From contig PUDQ02000102.1 of the NCBI GenBank assembly GCA_002964805.2, positions 372,001 through 436,000 of the forward strand: a stretch of DNA of 64,000 nt. The letters are read 5' to 3'. The first letter of the stretch is position 1. Every line of letters begins with the position of its first letter. The notes beneath the pieces were generated by a model. That model ran no database searches and had not been told where the DNA came from. It was given only the letters and a program-made list of their open reading frames with translations. Both the position numbers and the translations under genes were made by a program. The DNA is from Trametes villosa (lineage: Eukaryota; Basidiomycota; Agaricomycetes; Polyporales; Polyporaceae). This document shows, one piece after another, positions 56,395 to 64,000 of this stretch.

Positions 56395-59300
56395 CTACCC
56401 TGCGCGCGCGAGCAGGACGCGGTCGATCGCGTCGTTGATCACGCGCTTGCGCGCGGAGAGGTCCATGCCGAACTGCTCCTCGAGCCGCCGCCGGATCTCC
56501 CTTTTCGTGACCGTCGTCAGGTCGGCGTGGCGCAGGTGCTCCTCCACGGCGTGCTCGATCTCCGCGTCCGACGGCCCGCCCATGAAGTCCTGGTCCTCGG
56601 GACTGCGCGTCGCCGGGATCTGGACGTCGAGGTAGTTGCTTGCGGGGCGCGAGGGCATCGGCTGGTGCAGGACGCCCGGCATCATGACGTGCGACAGCGG
56701 GGTGTTGCGGCCAGACTGGTAGCCAGGTGGGGGGTACATCTGGTGTTGTGACGGCGACGGCGAGTATGCGCGGGACATCGCGGGCTCGTACATGGTCTCG
56801 CGACCGTAGACGGACGCGCTTGCAGACTCGGCGTAGCCATCGTTGCGCATCTTCGTTGGCGGCACCCACGAGCCGATGCTGTGGTTGGACTCCTTGTCCC
56901 ATAGCTCGTTTTCCTGTAGGATTGAAGCGTGAGTACTGCCCATGAACTACGATTCAAATAACCTACGTAGTCATTCCAAGACTTGAGAGGAATAGACCGA
57001 GCATCGAACTTGCCCTCGTCCTATGGCAAACGGTTAGAATGACGTCACCTTCACAGAGCAGGCATCGACTTACGTGAACAATGATCTTCTTGCCAGCTTC
57101 ACCCAGGACGACACGAGTCTGACCCCAGGAGAAGTCGTCCATGCGCCAGAACGAGTACAGCGGCAGGAGGAACGAGAACACAGGAATGGCCAGGATGTAG
57201 AAGACCATCCAGCCCACCATGTCCCACTTGCGACGCAGGATGAACACGAGCGCTTGGATACCGTAGACGGCGGCGATGAGGACGATGGACAGGGTAGGGA
57301 TTTGGGAGTGCTCGCCCGCCGCGAGGTAGATGAGGTAGACGATCTGCGCAAGGATTAGCGACGCTCGAGCACGAACGATTACAGATACTCACGTATGCCA
57401 CGGTGACGGGTTGGATGATCGTAGACAGCAGATCAATCATGACGACGAAGCGCATAGAGAAGCAGCAGAAACCGCAGAGTTGGTCCAGGAAGACAAGCTC
57501 GCCCAAGTTGTGCACTGTCGAGTTGATCCAGCGACGACGCTGGGACAGCAGAACTTGCCAGTCATCGGGAGCGACAGTGTATGCATGGGCGTCCCGAACG
57601 AACTGGGTCTTGTAGTTCGAGAAGTGCTTGAGCAGTAGTGTTGTGAGGTAACGATCTTCACCGAGATGCAGCAGGTTCTTCATGTGCAGCGTGTCGACAC
57701 GGTTCTCCGAGTAGTCCTCGAGCACCTGGTTGCTGATGAACAGGGGCTTGTGGTCGTCCGGAGTGCGCAGGCGGTAGAGCGTGAAGCAACCGGGCAAACA
57801 GGTGACGGAGCCGAACAGACTCTCGAATGCCTTCGCCATGTGGTGAGAGATGAAGTACTCGTAGACCTGCATCATCGTGATGATCGACTGCTTCGCGTTC
57901 GCAAGTTCCGTTTCACCGCAAACACCAAGCAGCTTCTTGTCGTGGACCATGCTACAGCACCGGAAGCTCAGCGATAAGCCGAGCAACGAAGGAGCGGGAC
58001 ACTTACGCAGAGACCAGGCGGTTCAACGAGAGAGGCGCGACCGTTGTATCGGCATCCACCATGAACACGTACTCGTAGAAGGTCGGGTTGACACCGATGA
58101 CGTTCTTGATCTGGTGGTAGATCTCCAGCTCGAGCGGGTTCATGGGGGTGTTGTAGTGAACCTATAGATGACTTCATGAGCCCCTGCACGCACGTCGACA
58201 AGCAACCACACGACGTACCTTGTTCAAGAAGTGCATGATAACCATCTGCGAGTCACGCTTACCACGGTTACCGGGGCGCGACTTCTCTCCAGGCTTGCCG
58301 CACTTGACGACGACGATGTACGGCACGACGTGGCCGGCAGTCTCGTACAGGCCAGAGAACACCTTGCCCATGTTGTGCTGCTTCGCGCCCTCTCCGAGCG
58401 AGAGGAAACTGAGCGGCTCCGCGTCCACGTTCGGGTTCGCGCCGAGGACGTCAAGGACGATACGCGGCGTGGGCTGGTCGTTGCCGGAACCGACGACCAT
58501 GCCGTCACAGATGATGAAGAGCAGCTTGCGCTTGTCGTCGTACTTCATCTGCGCGAGCGAGTCGATCGTCCGCTTGAGCGACTGCGTGCCCTCCGTGTAA
58601 CACGGGACCTGGCAGATGACGAACTTGTCGTGGTCCTCCGGCGCGCGCGAGGCGCTGAAGTTGAGCGAGGCGATGAACTTGAACCCGATGACGCTGACCA
58701 TCATGATTGAGAGCGCGAGCAGGATGTAGGTCGCGAAGAGGCACTGGGGGGAGTTACGCGTGTCGAGCTTGCCGATCATGAACAGATTACGCATGCAGAC
58801 GCGCTGCCTGTCCAGGACGGCGGAGTCGATGTTCAGGCCATCAAGCTGCTTCGTCACGTCTGAGCCAGCGCTGTGTCGGAAGACGTCGACGATAGACTGG
58901 TGCATGAACTGCGTGTCGATGTCTCCTGGCGCGACAGCGTTGTTCGGGAGAGTCGCAACGGACGGAGGGCTCGTCGTGTAGGTGCTGAAGTCGTAGACGA
59001 AGCCGCGGTAGATACCGACCGACTTGCCCGAAGAGGCCATGGACCGGAGCTGCTTGGAACTGTAGGCAACGTAGCCGACACGAGCTTGCCACCGCATTTG
59101 TGTCATCGACTCGAAGTACCAGTCGGGACGCGGGTCCGTGGTCCAGGACCGGAAGTCGTGGTACTGGGCGTTGACGTCCGTGTTGTTGCTGGAGCTCAGG
59201 ACAACGTACGGGTTGACCGAGCCGGTGATACCGTTGCAAAGCGCGCTGACCTACATCGGCAGTAAGTAGCCGCCCCATTTCAAAGCTTCATAGACGTACC

Positions 59301-62300
59301 TGAACCGGGAAGATGTTGTCCGCAGACGTACCACCATACTTGAGGATCGACTTGGCCGGGACGACGGTGACGGTACGCGCGTGGTCCGCCGCGATGTGCG
59401 TCAAGTCGAAGACCTCGCCGCGGATGGACGTGTACACGTTGTTCGGGTTGTTCTCCTGCGAGTGCTCCGAGAGCTCCTGGCTGTTGAAGATGTGCTCGCG
59501 CGGGCAGATGAGGGGCGAGATGATCGCGATGACGAACACCGCGCACGCGCAGACAAACCAGATGATCATGTTGATCGCCAGCTTCTCGCGCCACGCCTGC
59601 CGCACGTCGTCGCGCTTCATGCGCCCGACCTTCGTGAGGACGAAGTTCGGGATGAACCACGTGAGCATCCAGCACAGAAGCACCCATCTCCGGCGGGCAG
59701 AGGACTCCTTGACCACCTCGGTCGTCTCGCCCTCCTGGATCTCCCCAGCGATCGCCTCCTTGTCGAGCAGGCCCTTGCCGTCCGCGTTCTGGAACATGTT
59801 GCGCGAGGGCGCGTACGACTCCGTCCCGAAGTTGGACATCGAGGCATCGTCGCGCTGGCTCGTGTAGGCACTGCGCCCGTCGAAGTCGTCGCCGCGGAAG
59901 GACTTCCGCTCGTCATAGTCGTCATACATATCGGCACGCTGGAAAGGAGAGGCATGTTGAACGAGAGGCAGCGCCTGGTTGGAGGTGGCGAAGGGGTCGC
60001 CGAAGTCCCCGGCGTACGGAGACTCTGCACCGGGAACTTGGTAGGGGGCGTAGGGGTCGGCCATATCACGAGGGTCGAGACCAGCCTCCGCCTCTGCGTC
60101 GCGCATGCGATTCCTCTTCTGCTCCTCAGTGTCCTTGGAGCGGAGATCGTCTTCAAGCCGATGGAAGGCAGCTTGAGAGAGGAAGACCTGCTAGGCGTTA
60201 GTACGCAAACACCTACGGCGATCGCTGAAGCACGTACCATAGACAGTCCTAGCACGATATCGCGCTCCTGCAAGCCAAGGGCAGTCCTCGACTGCTCAAC
60301 CTGCTCCCGCGATTCGCCCTCCGTGACGCCAACAGCCTGCAGCAGACCGCCATAGCGCTGGGTGAACTCATCGGGCGTCATCATCGCCTCGAACACGTTC
60401 ACGCAGCGGCGCGCGACCTCCGACAGCCCGACGCTCCGCACCTGCGCCTTCACCGAGCGGCCCTCCATCTGGTTCGGGAGCTGGGAGTCGTTGGGGTTGA
60501 TGCAGAACACATACCACGACTGCGTGTCCTCGAGCGTCTCGAACAGCACGTCGAGCGCCTGGCGGAACTCGCCCGCGACGCAGGGCGCACCGCCGGGGGT
60601 CGGGCCCTCGTCCTCCTCACGGTCCTTCTCGTCGACGTCGCCCTCCTTGAGCGTCGGCATCCGCTTGATGGTGTTCTTGCGGCGTGTCGACGGGGCGCGC
60701 ATCGGCTTGACGGGCTGCTGCGCCGAGACGATCGTGTCCTCGTTGCGCGGGTGCGCCTGGGTCGCGATCGCCTTAGCGGAGAAAAGGCCACGGACGAAGG
60801 GGTTCATGGAGCCGGAGCCGTCGGCGGCGGGGGCGTCGGTGGTGCCCGCGCTCGTGCCACGGAGCAGCGACACGAAGTCGGGGTTGATCGCGTCCAGGTT
60901 CTTCTCCAGGAAGCCGCTCGCCGAGTAGGTGACGGGCCCGCTGTAGTGGTTGACCGTGAACGTAGGGAAGCCCTGGCGATCCATGCCGCCCGACTTGAAC
61001 GACGAGTGGTTGCCCCACCGCTTGACGAACGCCTCGACCATGGTGTGGTCCGTCTTGCGGGGCATCCTCCGGCCCTGGTCGTCCATGATGTGGATGAGAC
61101 CGCCGGGACGGTGCTGGAGGAGACGCAGGCACTCCGAGTTGTCGAAGTAGGGGACGTGGGGGACGAACCGCGAGATGCCCTCGTTGTTGTACTCCTGGAC
61201 GTGCGCCTCGAAGAGCCGCTTCTGGATGAAGTTGAGCAGGCGCTCGTTCGCGAAGTTGACGCAGAACTGGTCCAGCGAGTTCGGGCGGCTCGTCATGTTC
61301 TGGGGGCCGGGCAGGTCGAAGAGGCCGATGAACGTCGCAAAGTCATCGCGGCACAGACGCTGGTTGATGTGCTCGTTCAGCCATGCGAAGAGAAGGGAGT
61401 ACAAGGTCTTGGCGAGCTCGTCCCTGTTGTCGGAAGCACCATCTGGGTCGAGGAAGACTGTGCAGAGCTCCTTCTTCACCAGCTTCGTCTTGTACGAGAG
61501 CGTGGCCTCGAGAGCAGCAGCCTGGACGCCGAGGAACTCGGAGACGATCTCCAGGACGTCGAGATTCCGTACTACGGCGGCGTCCTCATTCCGATGACGG
61601 TCGACTGTGAACTCGAGGTTGCCGAGGTGGAGGATGGCGGCAATCAGCTGACATGTCTGAGCGACGTGCCTCTTCGAGAACCCAACGTTCTTGAGGGCGA
61701 CCTTCAGCTGATCAAAGCGTACTGCATCCTCGTTCGCATTCGCTCCCCGACCGCTCGCTGCAGGCACTCGAGCACCCAGATACCTGTACTGGGTCTTGTC
61801 TGTCAAGTGCATGTGTTGCCGCTCCTCTGGCGACGCGCCCGCAACGAGGTAGTAGAAGATGTGGAAGTTCCGCTCGCCTGAGGGCGCTCCCGCGACCCGA
61901 TTCCGCTCCAGGTAGTAGTCCAGCGTCTTGACACCACAGATGCGGCCCCGCTCCGTGAACTGCAGCTCGGTGTACTTGCCGAAATGCGACGCATTGGGAT
62001 TGAAGAGCGTGCGAGAGTTACCGAAGGTCTCGAGCACGAACTCGGCCGCGGGCACTTGGTTGCCGAGCTTCGACCCCTTCTTGCCTGGTTGGCTCACGCT
62101 GAGCTCGAGGAGGGTCTTGATTGCTAGTCGACGGTTCTCCGACTTTCCGCTTCCGGTCTCGCCACTAATAACATGATTAGTAAGAAAAAGTACGGGCTCC
62201 GGGCAAGAGGCGAGCAGATGAGTGCGGGTACGGGGGTTTGCGCGGATATTCTTGGACGAGGTTGTTGGACAAGCCTCGCGGAAATAAGGGCGGACGGTGG

Positions 62301-62837
62301 GCAAACGGCGCTCCACAATTAGAACTACCTCCGAACTGCCCGCCAGCTGGGGGATGCTGCCACGCAGACACACCCCAGCTACGGAACCGTTCAGCAGCCC
62401 ATACGCGCCTTGTGTTGACATCGCGATCACACCTCTCCAATCAAGTCCTCCCTCGTACCCAGCCCAAACCTGTGCCCGGGCGAAAATAGAGTGAACACGT
62501 ACGTGAAGAGCATCGACTGGTCCTGCGCTGTCCTCCGCATGTGGTAGTACGCATTGTTCGCCAGCTGGAAGATGTGGGGCGGGAGCCGGCTCTTCTCCGG
62601 CGAGGTGTCGCGGTATTCGGCGGCATACTTGTGCAGGACGGCGTCCGAGTTGCTCGGCACGTACTTGTGCGGGTTCACCGCGACGAGCGCGGACGTCCCG
62701 ATCGCGGTGTAGATGTTGTCAGTCATGAACCGCTCGCGGATGCATGACACGATGATGTCCTCCGAGACGGGCGAGAGCGTCGCGAGGTCCGTGACGGACT
62801 CGAGCTGCTGGGGCGGCATGGTCGACTGCCGGTTCAT
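56395..62837 (-). CDS. Chitin synthase with N-terminal myosin motor domain (class V/VII type)
   Basis: A wall-building enzyme that polymerises UDP-GlcNAc to chitin at sites of polarised growth. Exons run from ATG 62837 ([15 protein letters not shown]) to TAG 56395, about 1,900 residues. The myosin-like motor comes first: [17 protein letters not shown]-loop [36 protein letters not shown] linker with [19 protein letters not shown] follows, then membrane segments and a cytochrome-b5-like region ([13 protein letters not shown]). The catalytic domain has [51 protein letters not shown] and the SWGQTR motif after the last helices. The C-terminus is a DEK_C-type helical domain ([18 protein letters not shown]). 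All hallmark catalytic residues are present. The intron before the P-loop exon is about 338 nt (62502-62165). Confidence 0.95.
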
Positions 62838-64000
62838 GGTGGGCGTGGTGTGCTGCAGCACCGAGCTGCTCCCCCGGGCGAGTTGAGGAGCCTCCTAGAC
62901 GGTAGAAAGAGAGAAAAGAGGGAGAGGAAGGGCGCCGTTGGTATGGCAGTGAGCAAGCAGTGTGAGAGCGACGCCCAGCCTGTCTCCCGGCCGTCTCCCA
63001 CCCGTCTCGGAGCGGAGACCGAACCTGGGCGCGTGGGCAGTGCGGGAATTCCATCTCCGCAAACCGCTCTCTATACATACACAACTCCGCCCACACTCCG
63101 CCTCGCTTGCTCGCATGTTGTCCGGCCGGGTGCAGAGGCATGTTTCATCCCTCCCCCGCCCGCAAAGCACAAGAAGACTTTTCAGTAAACCTGGAGGACC
63201 CCAGCTCGCAAAAAATGAAGCTCTTCCACCACCTCGACGATCATTGAACCCCACTGAAACTGCACCCAGCTTGATCGTCCAGCGCGCACCATGATCACTG
63301 GTGACCCTGCGTTTGGCACCCCCGGGCCAGCGCCCCACTGCTACGCAATCATGCGCGGGTGATATCATACGCAGCCCCCGGCGAGCCCTGGTCGCATTGC
63401 AGCGGCTTGGGCCGTTCACCGTGCGAGGGGCGGCTCACGAGTATCGGCGAACATCTCGCGGGCATGCATCACCGTGGGCTGGGTAAGCCCCACATATTCT
63501 TGCACGCCCTTCGTTTTCGTATGTCGTCAGCACGCTCCGCAACGCCTGCCTCCTGACTGGCACGCTTAAGCTGGGGATCCTGTGAGAGTGAGCTAACAGA
63601 ACCTCGTGGGCACCAGGGGCACCCGATGGTGCGTGGCCATGATTGCACCACATATGACGCGATAGCTAGGTACAGACTGAGCAGTGAGTAGGTTCGTTGT
63701 TTTGCAGTCGACGTCGCAGTCAGACCCATCCACCTGCTTACCGACTCTCCCACTTAAATCTGCGAGGCACAGGCTGGCACAAGGTCTCTATACTATATAC
63801 TCATCAATGTATCCATAGGGCATCGTCGCTGTGAAGCGAAGAGCAAGCACTCCCCGTATTTGACGTTGTAAGTGCGGTTATATCATAAACACGCCTGCTA
63901 ACTTCAAACAATCCCCAAGCACCAAACCCCCTACAGCAAAACGCCCACCCCCGCAACAACGCCCACCACAAAGCACGCAAGCACCGACCCATCCGCCACC
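62838..64000. other. Right-end region: chitin synthase promoter and gene-free sequence
   Basis: The chitin synthase promoter lies to the right of 62837; its 5' leader is C/T-rich on the minus strand (62895-62935). Beyond about 63.2 kb no reading frame, tRNA or repeat could be supported, and composition becomes more AT-rich after 63.6 kb. A new gene may start beyond the edge. Confidence 0.45.

Overview
The window is nuclear DNA of a filamentous basidiomycete, most likely an Agaricomycete of the polypore type. The evidence is a set of multi-exon genes with short introns (about 45-90 nt) and GTGAGT, GTGCGT or GTACGT donors, GC-rich coding sequence, CFEM proteins, a myosin-motor chitin synthase, a full-length PDR-type ABC transporter, and an intron directly after the start codon of ISY1. 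The species is inferred from style only. Exon boundaries were placed by eye and may be off by a few bases.

Layout. 1-10.2 kb: three genes for small secreted or GPI-anchored CFEM proteins (one cut by the left edge), a four-helix membrane protein of unknown function, a tRNA-Ala(CGC), and a CCC1/VIT1-type vacuolar iron/manganese transporter. 10.8-12.3 kb: tRNA-Ala(UGC) and the splicing factor ISY1. 14-22.5 kb: an unrecognised fast-evolving family, with two intact members and one frame-broken relic on the plus strand; between the second member and the relic lies a gene whose C-terminus looks like an OTT_1508-type deaminase. 22.9-31.4 kb: on the minus strand, the 75/78-kDa subunit of mitochondrial complex I, a 2OG-Fe(II)-oxygenase-like protein without an obvious iron site, and a GT90/CAP10 glycosyltransferase. 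31.8-40.9 kb: an AMSH-like JAMM deubiquitinase, a sugar/myo-inositol MFS transporter and a carnosine N-methyltransferase. 41.3-46.5 kb: the PDR-type ABC transporter. 46.5-52.4 kb: a gene-free island of degenerate tandem and dispersed repeats. 52.5-54.5 kb: an F-box protein. 56.4-62.8 kb: the myosin-motor chitin synthase. The right end is gene-poor.

Most genes are single-copy housekeeping or envelope functions with no operon-like link. Two local themes stand out. The left end combines CFEM proteins, which bind haem in some fungi, with a vacuolar iron transporter, so iron handling is possible but unproven. The 14-22.5 kb block combines a tandem orphan family with a predicted deaminase and dispersed repeats, and is the best candidate here for something undescribed. 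Unusually long introns occur in CCC1 (about 595 nt), AMSH (about 890 nt) and the chitin synthase (about 338 nt).
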